Of a DNA stretch of 64,000 bases, positions 16,625 through 25,721 are shown piece after piece. Every line of letters begins with the position of its first letter. Position 1 is the stretch's first letter. Made by a program: the position numbers and the translations under genes. Source of the DNA: Alistipes senegalensis JC50 (GTDB lineage Bacteria; Bacteroidota; Bacteroidia; Bacteroidales; Rikenellaceae); the NCBI RefSeq assembly GCF_025145645.1, contig NZ_CP102252.1, positions 2,108,001 through 2,172,000 of the forward strand, written 5' to 3'. The notes beneath the pieces were generated by a model. The model saw only the letters and a program-made list of their open reading frames with translations. It had not been told where the DNA came from and searched no databases.

Positions 16625-17737
16625 TCACTCTTCCCAGCGCCAGCGGTCGCGCCATTCGACGCGGAATCCGTCCCCTTCGAACCGCACGGGCAGCCACACG
16701 TAGCGTCCGTCGGCGGCGTCGGCCGGGTTCCAGCGGTCGCCCATGTAGATATAGCGGTCGGTGCCCGCCACGGCGACGACGAAGGTGCTCTGCGAATCGT
16801 AGGTGGTCTCGGCTCCGGGGCCTTCGCAGGGGTTTCCGAGCTCCTGCCACGGGCCCCAGACCGATTCGGCGACGGCCGAGCGGGCGGCGTTGGGGGCCCA
16901 GCCCGTGCAGCCCGACATCATCAGGTAATAGCGCCCGCCGCGTTTGAAAAGCGCCGGGGCTTCCATGAACCGCCCGACGAAGAACCGCGCGTAGCGGCCG
17001 CTGTGGGCGAGGTAGTCGTCGGTCAGCTCCGAGATGTGGAGCGTGCTGTTCTCCTCCGAGGAGTAGACGTGGTAGGCGCGGCCGTCGTCATCGACGAAGA
17101 GCGTCATGTCCCGGGCCATCTGCCCCTGCGCGGCATCGCGTCCCACGAGGTTCAGCGAATCGGGGTGTTCGGGCAGGCTGCCGCCGTCGAAGCGCATCCC
17201 CGCGGCGCGGCTCTTGCCGAAATGCTGCGGCAGGGCGTTGACCGGATAGACCCCGGCGTCGGGGCGTTCGGCCCGCAGGAAGGTGTAGGGACCCGTTGCG
17301 CGGTCGCTGACCGCCACGCCGCTCAGGGCGCCCGTGTACCCGGCCCCTTTGGGTTCGAGGTGGAACCACATGACGTATTTGCCCGTGCGGGCGTTGCGGA
17401 TCACCTTCGGGCGTTCGAGGATGCAGCCTTTTTCGATCGGGCTGCCCGAGCCTTCGGGAGCCACGGACAGGGCGATGCCTTCGTCGCGCCAGTCGTAGAG
17501 GTTCTCCGAGGAGTAGCAGTGTACGCCGACCTGCGCGAGGTTGCCCGCCTCGCCTGCGGTCTTGTGCTCGCCGAACCAGTAGTAGCGGCCTTCGTCGTAG
17601 AGGATGCCGCCTCCGTGAGCGTTGATGACGGCGCCGCCGGTGTCGGTCCAGACCGCTCCGGGCCGGAACTCCGGGCGGGTGCAGCCCGCGGCCGCAAGAA
17701 TCAGCCACAGGGCTGTGAACAGGGTGGAAGTGCGCAT
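16625..17737 (-). CDS. Family 43 glycoside hydrolase lipoprotein
   Basis: This 370-aa protein has a lipoprotein signal (LILAAAGC) that fixes the start at 17737. It is a five-bladed-propeller GH43 enzyme. The opening TDTGGAVINAHGGGILYDEGRYYWFGEHK closely resembles the GH43 branch that contains exo-beta-1,3-galactosidases (subfamily 24 and relatives), and is unlike arabinofuranosidases and xylosidases. Further propeller motifs are ERPKVIRN, RDMTLFVDDDGRAYHVYSSEENS and MEAPALFKRGGRYYLM. It lies 8 bases after the second GH110 gene. Removal of beta-1,3-galactose after the GH110 enzymes remove alpha-galactose would be a coherent sequence of steps, but the subfamily assignment is from memory of motifs. 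Confidence 0.85.
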   Translation of the reverse strand: MRTSTLFTALWLILAAAGCTRPEFRPGAVWTDTGGAVINAHGGGILYDEGRYYWFGEHKTAGEAGNLAQVGVHCYSSENLYDWRDEGIALSVAPEGSGSPIEKGCILERPKVIRNARTGKYVMWFHLEPKGAGYTGALSGVAVSDRATGPYTFLRAERPDAGVYPVNALPQHFGKSRAAGMRFDGGSLPEHPDSLNLVGRDAAQGQMARDMTLFVDDDGRAYHVYSSEENSTLHISELTDDYLAHSGRYARFFVGRFMEAPALFKRGGRYYLMMSGCTGWAPNAARSAVAESVWGPWQELGNPCEGPGAETTYDSQSTFVVAVAGTDRYIYMGDRWNPADAADGRYVWLPVRFEGDGFRVEWRDRWRWEE

Positions 17738-17745
17738 GGGTGTCG

Positions 17746-19605
17746 TTATTGTTTGTAGTAGTAGGTGTTGGGTTTCTCGACCGTCGCGTCGGCGAATCCC
17801 GGCTGCCCGGGGGCCATCCGGACGCTGCCGCAGCCGACGGCGCTCACCTCGGCCGTGCGGTCGCCTTCGAAGCTGTTGCCCGAAATCTCGGCCTCCCGGC
17901 AGTGTTGCAGGTCGATGTACGACAGTCCGTCGAAGATCGGCGGATAGTCGCTCTGGATGAAGCGGTTGCCGCGGATTTCCACCCGGTCGGCGCTCAGGGC
18001 GTAGATCACCTGCGAGTCGAACGTGCGGACGGTGTTCTGTTCGAAGACGATGCGTCCGTGGTAGTGGAAGCCGCCGCCGCGGCCCGAGGCCGGAATCTCG
18101 GGTGAGATCTGCAATACCGACTGGGGATTTTCGCCGCCCGTGCCCATATTGACGAAGGTGTTGCGGCGGATGACGACATCGCCGACGCTGCCCGATTCGA
18201 ACCACGAATTGGCGTCGCCGGCGATCAGCACGCCGGCCATCATCGACGAAAACCGGTTGTCCTCGACCGTCACGGGGCGCGGCGTCGAGATCAGGATGCT
18301 TCGCGCGCGGTTGTTGCGCACCGTGCAGCGGCGCATCTCGACGGCGGGCATGTTGCGGGGATTCTCGACGGCGAGGTGTTCCGACGGCGGAGTGGCGAGG
18401 GGCCCCGCCGCATGGATCGTCCACCGCTCGTCGCCGAGGGGCCGGGCTTCGGCCGCCACGAAGGTTTCCAGCGGGCGAAGGCTGATGCGGTCGATCAGCC
18501 GCAGAGTGTCGCCGGCGCGGGCGAAGTCGAATCCCTGCTGCTGGACGTGCCCGAAACGGGCGGTCAGCCGGTCGCCGGAAAGCGTGTCTACGGCCATGTA
18601 GGTTCCGTGGACGTTCGTGGCGTCGTCGAGCATGTTCTCGAACAGACAGCCGTCGAAGCGGATCGTACCTCGGCAGTTGACGAAGTGCGTGGCGTCGGCC
18701 GAGGCCGAAATGAAGCGTCCGGAGCCCTCCCGCAGACGGACATCGTATCGGTCGAGCGTCACGTCCTCGGTGTTCTCGCAGATCAGCGCCATGGCGCCCG
18801 AGGCGTGGACGGTCGTTTGCTCGATCCGCAGGTCCCGCGTGCGGTGCACGACGATGCCCGGACAGCGGCGGTTGTTGCGGAAGGGGCCTTTGTCGGCGTA
18901 GACCGAGCCCACGGGCGGCAGTTCCGGGGAGAGGAATCCCGTCAGCCGTACGGTGTCGGGGCCGAGCATCGCGGCCGTCAGTTTCCGCTGCCAGTAGGGA
19001 TGGAGGAAGCGGGCCGTGTTGTAATAGGGGGCATGGGTAAGGGTGTCGAAGACGATGTTGTCGCCTTGGGTCTGCTCCCAGCCGTAGCCCGAGAAGATCA
19101 GCTCTCCGTCCTCGACCCGCACGGGGTTTCCGCTGGTGATTTTCAGGTCGATACTGCGTGTCGCGGCGTCCTGTGCGATCACGCGGCCTTCCAGCACGAA
19201 CGGCACGTCGTAGTCGATCGTGACGCCCCGGAGGGTGATCTCCTCGCAGCTGTCGATGTAGAAGGGGATCAGCTCGCCGTGGAAACGGAACTCGGTGTCG
19301 TGCCCGCAGACGGTGACGCGGCGCATTCCCTCCATGCGGAAGGCGATGCGTTTGGTTCCGTTGTCGTTGTTCGACACGCGCAGAAACTGCTCTTCGGCCT
19401 GCTCGGGATAGAAGTCGTAGACGCCGGGTCCGAATTCCAGCGTGAACGCTCCTTCGGGGTGTGCGCGGAGGATCTCCCGCACGTGTGCAGTGTAGTCGGT
19501 CCGGCCGTCGAGCGGGACGCGGATGTGCGCGGGGCGCGTTTCGCAGCCCTGCGCGAAGAGCGCCAGCAGGCCGGCGAGGATCGGGGTCAGTCGTTTCGTA
19601 TTCAT
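17746..19605 (-). CDS. Alpha-1,3-galactosidase, GH110 (lipoprotein copy)
   Basis: This 619-aa beta-helix enzyme should release terminal alpha-1,3-linked galactose, as on blood-group-B or linear alpha-Gal glycans. The start at 19605 gives a lipoprotein signal (LLALFAQGC). Family features are FEFGPGVYDFYPE near the N-terminus, ATHFVNCRGTIRFDGC, and MLDDATNVHGTY with the conserved Asp pair D327-D328. Helix steps such as FDGCLFENM and IRRNTFVNMG follow. It is similar in order and length to the gene upstream of it but clearly diverged, so the two may differ in tolerance for fucosylated (B antigen) and unfucosylated substrates. It starts 10 bases after that gene. Confidence 0.88.
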   Translation of the reverse strand: MNTKRLTPILAGLLALFAQGCETRPAHIRVPLDGRTDYTAHVREILRAHPEGAFTLEFGPGVYDFYPEQAEEQFLRVSNNDNGTKRIAFRMEGMRRVTVCGHDTEFRFHGELIPFYIDSCEEITLRGVTIDYDVPFVLEGRVIAQDAATRSIDLKITSGNPVRVEDGELIFSGYGWEQTQGDNIVFDTLTHAPYYNTARFLHPYWQRKLTAAMLGPDTVRLTGFLSPELPPVGSVYADKGPFRNNRRCPGIVVHRTRDLRIEQTTVHASGAMALICENTEDVTLDRYDVRLREGSGRFISASADATHFVNCRGTIRFDGCLFENMLDDATNVHGTYMAVDTLSGDRLTARFGHVQQQGFDFARAGDTLRLIDRISLRPLETFVAAEARPLGDERWTIHAAGPLATPPSEHLAVENPRNMPAVEMRRCTVRNNRARSILISTPRPVTVEDNRFSSMMAGVLIAGDANSWFESGSVGDVVIRRNTFVNMGTGGENPQSVLQISPEIPASGRGGGFHYHGRIVFEQNTVRTFDSQVIYALSADRVEIRGNRFIQSDYPPIFDGLSYIDLQHCREAEISGNSFEGDRTAEVSAVGCGSVRMAPGQPGFADATVEKPNTYYYKQ

Positions 19606-19615
19606 TCGTCGGATG

Positions 19616-21457
19616 TTATTTGCAGATGATTTCGAGGGGCCGGCCGCCGCGCTGGACGATCTCCGAGGGGCGCATGTGCACGATGCCGATGTTGTGCCCC
19701 GGAAAGTCGGGGCCGAAGCTGTTGCCGGCGACCCGTACCTTGCGGCATCCGTCCAGAAAGAGGTTGTAAGGACGGTAGAACGGTTCGTAGGTCCGGGTGC
19801 GTTCGAGGCGGTTGCGGCTGAACTCCAGCCCCTCGGCCGAGCGGGCGAACAGAACGGCGCAGTCGAAATGGCGGAAGGTGTTCCCCACGATGCGGATATT
19901 GCGGTGGTATGCCTTCGTGTCGGCATCCTGCGGCCGGAAGGAGGGCGAGATCGAGATGACCCCTTCGCCCCAGCCCCAGGGGCCGTCGATGATGTTGTTG
20001 CCCGAGGTGTAGCAATCCTCGAAGAGATTGTTCTGGATCGTGATGTCGCATACGGCGCCCGATTCGAACCAGAGCTCCGTGTCGCCCTCGATGAGGACCG
20101 CGGCTCCGGCCGAGCGGAAATAGTTGTTTTCGATGAGGACTTTGGCCGGGGTGGTCACCAGAATCGAACGGCCGCGGTTCTGTTTCAGCATCCGGCAGTT
20201 GCGCACGGTGAGCCGGGAACAGAGCGTCGCGTTTTCCAGCATGTTTCCCGCCGCGATGCGTCCGGCGACCGGTTCCCGGAAATGCAGCACGTAGTCCCGC
20301 GATCCCGCGATGCGTTCCGTTCCGGCCGATGTCAGCGGACGGCCGCGCTGCATGGTCGCCGTATCGAGCGGCCATACCCGTTCGCCCGGGCGGAATCCCT
20401 GGTCGCGGCTCGTGGGCGCGATCCGCACGGAGCGTTCGCCGCAGACCTCCGCGACGGGGGCGTACATGCCGTGGACGTTGGTGAAATCGTCGCCCGAGCC
20501 GCTTACCGTGCAGCCGTCGAACAGGATGTCGCCCGTGCAGCCGATGAAGTGCGTGGCGTCGGCGATGGTGCTGAAAACGCGCCCCGACCGTTCGTCGGCC
20601 ACGATGTCGAGGCCGACCATCGCAACGTCGTGCGAACGGACGCCGAAGATGCCGCAGCTCAGCGTGTGGTGGATCGTCACCTGTTCGATGCGGGTCTGCC
20701 GGCAGTCGGCGATTTCGATGCCGTTGGTGATGTAGCGTCCGTGGAAAAAGACGACGACGGTTCCCGGGGCGGGCTTCATGGCCGGGCGGTAGTGGAAACG
20801 CACCCGGTTGTTCCCGAGGTCGGTGACCCGGGCCCGGAACATGTCGCGGCCCAGCGGTACGTCGCGCGTCTGGTAGAGCAGTTCGTGCGTCGCGGCGTCG
20901 TAGAGGTTCGTATATTCGGGGACGATCCGTTGCAGTCCGTATTCGCCGACGAAGGCCAGGGAGTCGCCCGCCACGACGTAGGGATAGCGCCCGGCATCGA
21001 TCTCCATATCTAAATAGGTGTCCGTCGCCGAAACGATCGTCGCCTGCGAGTTGTAGGGCTGCTGCCAGTCGATGCACACGTTGCGGAGCGTCGTGTTGCG
21101 GCACCCCGAGAGCCGCACGGGATTCATCAGTCCGTGGAAGATCCAGTCGCATCCGCCGCCGTCGATCTCCACGCCGTCCGTCTGCGTCAGGGCGAAGGCC
21201 GTGGTCGGTTTGCCGGCCGCCTGCCGTTCGGCGTCGGGGTAGAAGTCGTAACGCCCCTCGTCGAAACGAATCTGCAAGCCCCGGACACCCTTGTTTTCCT
21301 CGATGATCCGCCGGACGACCGGCAGGGCGTTCCGGCCGCTGCCGGGGTGCAGCCCGTAGTCGGACACCCGCACGGTGCGGCGTGCGGCGTTTGCGGCATA
21401 TGGTACGGATGCGGCTGTGAGGAGCAGGAGGACGATAAGACGGGTGGGTCGATTCAT
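19616..21457 (-). CDS. Alpha-1,3-galactosidase, GH110 (first gene of the locus)
   Basis: This 613-aa protein starts at 21457 with a Sec signal peptide (MNRPTRLIVLLLLTAASVPYAANA) and no lipobox, so it is probably periplasmic, unlike its paralogue downstream. It opens with VSDYGLHPGSGRNALPVVRRII, typical of GH110 and other beta-helix enzymes. It carries ADATHFIGCTGDILFDGC and GSGDDFTNVHGMY with the conserved pair D323-D324. It is the promoter-proximal gene of the - strand operon. A match to the Bacteroides -7 element (TACTTTTG read on the - strand) lies 22 bases upstream of its ATG. Having two GH110 genes in one locus points strongly to alpha-galactosylated host glycans. Confidence 0.88.
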   Translation of the reverse strand: MNRPTRLIVLLLLTAASVPYAANAARRTVRVSDYGLHPGSGRNALPVVRRIIEENKGVRGLQIRFDEGRYDFYPDAERQAAGKPTTAFALTQTDGVEIDGGGCDWIFHGLMNPVRLSGCRNTTLRNVCIDWQQPYNSQATIVSATDTYLDMEIDAGRYPYVVAGDSLAFVGEYGLQRIVPEYTNLYDAATHELLYQTRDVPLGRDMFRARVTDLGNNRVRFHYRPAMKPAPGTVVVFFHGRYITNGIEIADCRQTRIEQVTIHHTLSCGIFGVRSHDVAMVGLDIVADERSGRVFSTIADATHFIGCTGDILFDGCTVSGSGDDFTNVHGMYAPVAEVCGERSVRIAPTSRDQGFRPGERVWPLDTATMQRGRPLTSAGTERIAGSRDYVLHFREPVAGRIAAGNMLENATLCSRLTVRNCRMLKQNRGRSILVTTPAKVLIENNYFRSAGAAVLIEGDTELWFESGAVCDITIQNNLFEDCYTSGNNIIDGPWGWGEGVISISPSFRPQDADTKAYHRNIRIVGNTFRHFDCAVLFARSAEGLEFSRNRLERTRTYEPFYRPYNLFLDGCRKVRVAGNSFGPDFPGHNIGIVHMRPSEIVQRGGRPLEIICK

Positions 21458-21478
21458 GGGTCGTTGTTTCGGTTGCAA

Positions 21479-21486
21479 CAAAAGTA
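21479..21486 (-). promoter_or_regulatory. -7 promoter element for the GH110-SusCD-GH20 operon
   Basis: Read on the - strand this is TACTTTTG, an exact match to the Bacteroides -7 consensus TAnnTTTG, 22 bases upstream of the first GH110 start codon. No clear TTTG -33 element is seen at the expected distance, which is common for activated promoters. The 202-base divergent region shared with the hybrid regulator gene would hold the activator site. Confidence 0.5.
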
Positions 21487-21659
21487 AGCGAACTCGGCCA
21501 CTTTCGGCTATCCCGATGTTAAGAAATCGTGCAGGCTGGGTTAACGGCGGTTCCGGCGGGACGATTTGAACGAATTTATAGGTTCTGTGAACAAATATGC
21601 AATTTCGGCGTGATGTAAATACAAATATATATTGTTAACTTTCGGAAAAATGAGGATGT

Positions 21660-24600
21660 ATGAAACGACTTCTGACCCTGTTGTCATGGCTGTTGCTGCT
21701 GCAAACGCCCGTATCGGCCCAGCATGACGGCATCATCTGGAACTACGAGCATCTGAGCCGCAACGACGGGCTTTCGGGCAACCGCGTCACGGCGCTGTGC
21801 GACGATGCGTACGGCCGGATCTGGATCGGAACCTCGCAGGGGCTGAACATTTACGACGGACGGAGGTTGCAGAAGGTCGAGGAGTACAACGGGCTGGAAG
21901 TATGGTCGTTCCACGATACCGGCGACCGTATCCTGATCGGTACGCCGCGCTTCCTCGGGGTGTACGACTACGCCAGCGGCCGTTTCTCGCGCCTGACCTG
22001 CGAGGGCCGCGACGTGGGGTATGTGCGCACGATCGTGCGGGCCGGGGACGACCTGCTGCTCAAGACCCCGAAGCAGCTGTACCGCTGCGACGGCGACCGG
22101 CTGACGCTCGTGGCGAGGGAGACTCCCTACGAATATTTCTGTTGCGACAAATTCGGGCAGCTGTGGGGGCTTTCCAAGGAGCGCGTATTCCGCATCGGCG
22201 AGGATTTCAGCGTCGCGGCGACCTATGACCTGACCAGCGCCGACCGGTCGCCGCTGGTGGGGGTGAGCCTCTATGCCGATTCCAAGGGGTGCGTCTGGGT
22301 CGGAACGATCAAGGACGGGCTCTTCCGCTATAACCGGGCGGCCGACGAGTTCCGCCGCGAGCCCGTCGCCCGGCGGTTCCGTGTTCCGGAGATCGAGAAC
22401 ATCGCCAGCCTGAGCGAGGACCGTTACGACCGGTTGTGGATCGGCCACAACAACGGCGTTGCGGTCTACGACTATAACAACGATTTCTTCTGCAACTACG
22501 TCTGCGAACTCAATGACAATGCGGTGCTCAACACCGTGATCTGCATTTTCCGGACCCGCCGGCAGGACATGCTGCTGGGGACCTATTTTTCGGGGCTGTT
22601 CCGGGTCGGCAACCTCGATTCGGGCGTGGAGTACTACACGCTGGGCACCTCCGGGCCTTCGCTCCGCACCCGGAACGTCGCGGCCAACGGCATACAGCGC
22701 GATGCGCAGGGAAACTGGTGGGTCTCCACCAACAGCGCGGGGATCAATGTGCTCGATCCGTCGGGAGGTTTCCTGCGGCGCATATCGAGCCGCAATGCGG
22801 ACATCAACGACAATATCCTCTCCCTCCAGCGCGATGTCCGCGGGAATTTGTGGGCGGGGTCTCTCGCCAGCGGCCTCTACTGCCTGGCCCCCGACGGCCG
22901 CATCCGCCACTACACCAGCCGTGCCGGCGACACCGCGTCCATTTCGAGCGGAAACGTCCTGCTGTTGTGTCCGCTCAACGCCGATACGCTCTTCGTGGCC
23001 ACCGAAAAGGGGATCGACATCTACCGCTATGCGACCGATTCGTTCGGGCCGGTCTGCAAATGCGGCAAGGAGGAATTCGCCTTTTACGACGCGCAGATTC
23101 ATGGCGACAAGGTCTGGTTCATCAATTTCTGTTCGGTGCTCTGTTACGACCGTCGGCAAAGGCGGATCGAGGAGTTCCAGCTTCCCGAGACCGATACGCG
23201 GCCCTACATCCAGTGCGGCTGGGTGGACGGCGGCGGCTGTCTGTGGCTGGGGACGACCAAGGGCGACATCTGGCGCTTCGAGGAGGGACGTTTTTCGCCT
23301 GCCGTGCAAAACCATCCGCAGATCAACGGCGGGATCGCCGGCATGCGCGGCGACGCCTCCGGCAATCTGTGGCTGGCGGCCGGAAACGACCTTTTCCGGC
23401 TCGACACGGCCCGGCGCCTGCGCCGGTTCAGTCTCGCCAAAGGCATGGGCATCAACGAATTCAACGTCCGCTCCGGATATGCGGGCCGTCAGGGCGAGAT
23501 CTGCTTCGGAACGACGAACGGGCTGGTCTGCTTCTGGCCCGCGAAACTCGAAAACGACCTCCGGCAGCAGCCGACGCTTTTCATCTCCGGGCTGAAACTC
23601 TTCAACAAGCCCGTGGAGATCGGGGGCGGCGTGCTGAAACTCCCCGTCAACGACACGCAGGAAATCACGCTGGCCCACAAGCAGACCTTCCTGACCTTCG
23701 AGGTCTCCGTGATCGACTACGACATCTACCGCACGGCGCCCTATTCGTGCCGTTACCGGCTGGAGGGCTTCGACGACGACTGGTACGAACTGGGGCCGCA
23801 GGGCGAGATCACCTACACGGGGCTGCCCACCGGCCGTTACGGCCTGTCGGTGCGGCTGGTCGCGGACGACGGCGGGGTGCTGGCCGAAAAGCGGATCGCC
23901 CTCCGGGTCCGGCCGCCCGTGCTGCTCAGCGGATGGATGATCGCGCTCTATCTGTCGGTGCTGGGATTCGTCGTCTGGCAGTTCGTGCGGCTGGTGCGGC
24001 GGCAGCGGCATGCCCGGGAGCTGGTCGAGCAGGCCCGCCGCGAGCGCGAGACCCGCGACCGGATCAATGCCATGAAACTCGATTTTTTCAGCAGCATCTC
24101 CTACGAGTTCAAGACGCCGCTGTCGGTCATCTCGACCTTGCAGGACAGCGTGCTGCCGCCGCCGGACGGCGATGCCGGGAGCGATCCGGCGATTTTCCGC
24201 CGCAACATCGAACGGCTCGACTTCCTGGTCGATCAGCTGCTGGATTTCCGCAACATCGAGTCGCGGAATATCTCGGTTTCGATCCGCAAATACGATCTGG
24301 TGCCTTTCCTGCGCAATATCTACGAGACTTTCGTGCCCCTCTACAACCGCAAGCAGATCGCGCACGGGTTCCATGCCGGGGTGGAGTCGCTGCCGATGCT
24401 CTTCGACGCCGCCAAGATGGAGATGCTGGTGGGCAACCTGTTGGACAACTCCTTCAAATCGGTGCAGCCGGGCGGCGAGAGCTCGTTGAAACTCACCTTC
24501 GACGGGCGGCAGGCCGTCGTCGAGCTGTTCAACAGCGGCCCCTGCCTGACCGAGGAGCAGAAGAAAGCCATTTTCCAGCCCTACAATTCGGCGGGGCTGC

Positions 24601-25613
24601 CCAACGGCGGCATCGGACTGGCGTTGGTGAAGAGTATCGCCCGGCTGTTCGATATCCGCCTGTCGGTGGAGTCGCTGCCGCAGCGGGGCAACCTCTTCCG
24701 GATGGAGATGGCCGTCGGGCAGGATGACGGGGCCGAGCCCGAACGGCCCGACGCCGCGACGGGCATCGTCGGGAGGATCGTCGATAACACGAGCTATTTC
24801 GAGGATGTCTCCCAGCCCCGGTTCCTCGATGCCGAGGGGCACCGCAAATTCCGCATCCTGCTCGTCGAGAACGACGCCGATTCGAAACGGGTGCTGGAAA
24901 AACGGCTGCAAAAACACTTCCACGTGTCGAGCGCCGCGACGGGCGACGAAGCCCTGCTGCTGCTCAAATCCCAGAGCATCGACGTGGTTATCTGCGACAT
25001 GCAGCTTGCCGACACGAACGGATTCGACTTGTGCGGGATGATCAAGAACTCGAACCGCACGCGCCATATCCCGGTGATCCTGGAGAGTTTCGAGCTCTCG
25101 GGCGAGAACCGCATCCGGGCGCTGCAATGCGGCGCCGACGCCATGTTCCAGAAGCCGATCAACTTGCAGGAACTGTTCCTGCGGCTGAATAACCTGCTGC
25201 GGACGAAAGACGTGCTGCGTGACTATTACATGGCGGCGGGCAGTGTCGGGATCACGACCCCCGGACTGAACAACACCGACGAACGGTTCATCCTCTCGGT
25301 GACGGATTATATCCACGCCCACCTCGACGATCCGGGGCTGTCGGTCAACGAACTGGCGCGTTTCGCGAATATCAGCCGCACGCAACTCTATCTCAGCATC
25401 AAGCGGCTGACCGACCGGACGCCTTCGGACTTCATCCTGCAAATCAAGATGCGCGAGGCGGCCGGGTGGCTGCAAACGACGGCGATGACCGCATCGGAGA
25501 TCTCCTATAAACTGGGTTACTGCAATCCGAACCATTTCAGCCGCCAGTTCAAGGAGTATTACGGCGCTTCGCCCGGCGAATACCGCCGCCGGCACGCGAA
25601 GCCCGGGGCGTGA
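21660..25613 (+). CDS. Hybrid two-component system regulator (sensor, kinase, receiver, AraC) lacking the phospho-accepting His
   Basis: This 1317-aa inner-membrane regulator should sense an oligosaccharide in the periplasm and switch on the divergent locus. Order: signal peptide (1-20), two-component propeller repeats (about 25-670), Y_Y_Y domain (about 680-750), membrane helix near 757-780, HisKA, ATPase, receiver and AraC-type HTH (about 1215-1317). The HisKA motif reads SISYEFKTPLS: Tyr815 (codon TAC at 24102-24104) replaces the phospho-accepting His. The first glycine box of the ATPase is also altered (NSGPCL instead of DxGxG), while NLLDNSFK and GGIGLALVK remain. The receiver keeps the acceptor Asp1113 (VICDMQLAD) and Lys (FQKPI). 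How it signals is therefore unclear. Confidence 0.93.
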   Translation: MKRLLTLLSWLLLLQTPVSAQHDGIIWNYEHLSRNDGLSGNRVTALCDDAYGRIWIGTSQGLNIYDGRRLQKVEEYNGLEVWSFHDTGDRILIGTPRFLGVYDYASGRFSRLTCEGRDVGYVRTIVRAGDDLLLKTPKQLYRCDGDRLTLVARETPYEYFCCDKFGQLWGLSKERVFRIGEDFSVAATYDLTSADRSPLVGVSLYADSKGCVWVGTIKDGLFRYNRAADEFRREPVARRFRVPEIENIASLSEDRYDRLWIGHNNGVAVYDYNNDFFCNYVCELNDNAVLNTVICIFRTRRQDMLLGTYFSGLFRVGNLDSGVEYYTLGTSGPSLRTRNVAANGIQRDAQGNWWVSTNSAGINVLDPSGGFLRRISSRNADINDNILSLQRDVRGNLWAGSLASGLYCLAPDGRIRHYTSRAGDTASISSGNVLLLCPLNADTLFVATEKGIDIYRYATDSFGPVCKCGKEEFAFYDAQIHGDKVWFINFCSVLCYDRRQRRIEEFQLPETDTRPYIQCGWVDGGGCLWLGTTKGDIWRFEEGRFSPAVQNHPQINGGIAGMRGDASGNLWLAAGNDLFRLDTARRLRRFSLAKGMGINEFNVRSGYAGRQGEICFGTTNGLVCFWPAKLENDLRQQPTLFISGLKLFNKPVEIGGGVLKLPVNDTQEITLAHKQTFLTFEVSVIDYDIYRTAPYSCRYRLEGFDDDWYELGPQGEITYTGLPTGRYGLSVRLVADDGGVLAEKRIALRVRPPVLLSGWMIALYLSVLGFVVWQFVRLVRRQRHARELVEQARRERETRDRINAMKLDFFSSISYEFKTPLSVISTLQDSVLPPPDGDAGSDPAIFRRNIERLDFLVDQLLDFRNIESRNISVSIRKYDLVPFLRNIYETFVPLYNRKQIAHGFHAGVESLPMLFDAAKMEMLVGNLLDNSFKSVQPGGESSLKLTFDGRQAVVELFNSGPCLTEEQKKAIFQPYNSAGLPNGGIGLALVKSIARLFDIRLSVESLPQRGNLFRMEMAVGQDDGAEPERPDAATGIVGRIVDNTSYFEDVSQPRFLDAEGHRKFRILLVENDADSKRVLEKRLQKHFHVSSAATGDEALLLLKSQSIDVVICDMQLADTNGFDLCGMIKNSNRTRHIPVILESFELSGENRIRALQCGADAMFQKPINLQELFLRLNNLLRTKDVLRDYYMAAGSVGITTPGLNNTDERFILSVTDYIHAHLDDPGLSVNELARFANISRTQLYLSIKRLTDRTPSDFILQIKMREAAGWLQTTAMTASEISYKLGYCNPNHFSRQFKEYYGASPGEYRRRHAKPGA

Positions 25614-25672
25614 AACGCTCGTCGGTGAAATCCGCCCCGTCGTCGGGGTGATCGGGGCGAACGTCTATTTCA

Positions 25673-25704
25673 TTTGTACGCACGGAAGGCAGCCGGTAAA
25701 TTTG
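25673..25704 (+). promoter_or_regulatory. Promoter of the TolC-MacAB export operon
   Basis: TTTG at 25673-25676 and TAAATTTG at 25697-25704 are separated by 20 bases, matching the Bacteroides -33/-7 promoter (TTTG, about 19-21 bases, TAnnTTTG). The first ATG of the operon is at 25722. This is the best complete promoter in the window. Confidence 0.75.
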
Positions 25705-25721
25705 CGTCAAATGAAAATGCC

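Noticed and set aside
6858..21457. Invertible promoter or site-specific recombination control of SusC.
   Set aside because: No recombinase gene and no inverted repeats flanking a promoter were seen near either SusC.
21684..25595. A 1303-codon open frame on the - strand opposite the hybrid regulator.
   Set aside because: It is a mirror of the regulator gene, with no signal peptide or recognisable motif.
25633..25659. Possible terminator after the hybrid regulator (CGCCCC and GGGGCG arms).
   Set aside because: The stem is short, there is no T-run, and alternative pairings exist in the same GC-rich stretch.
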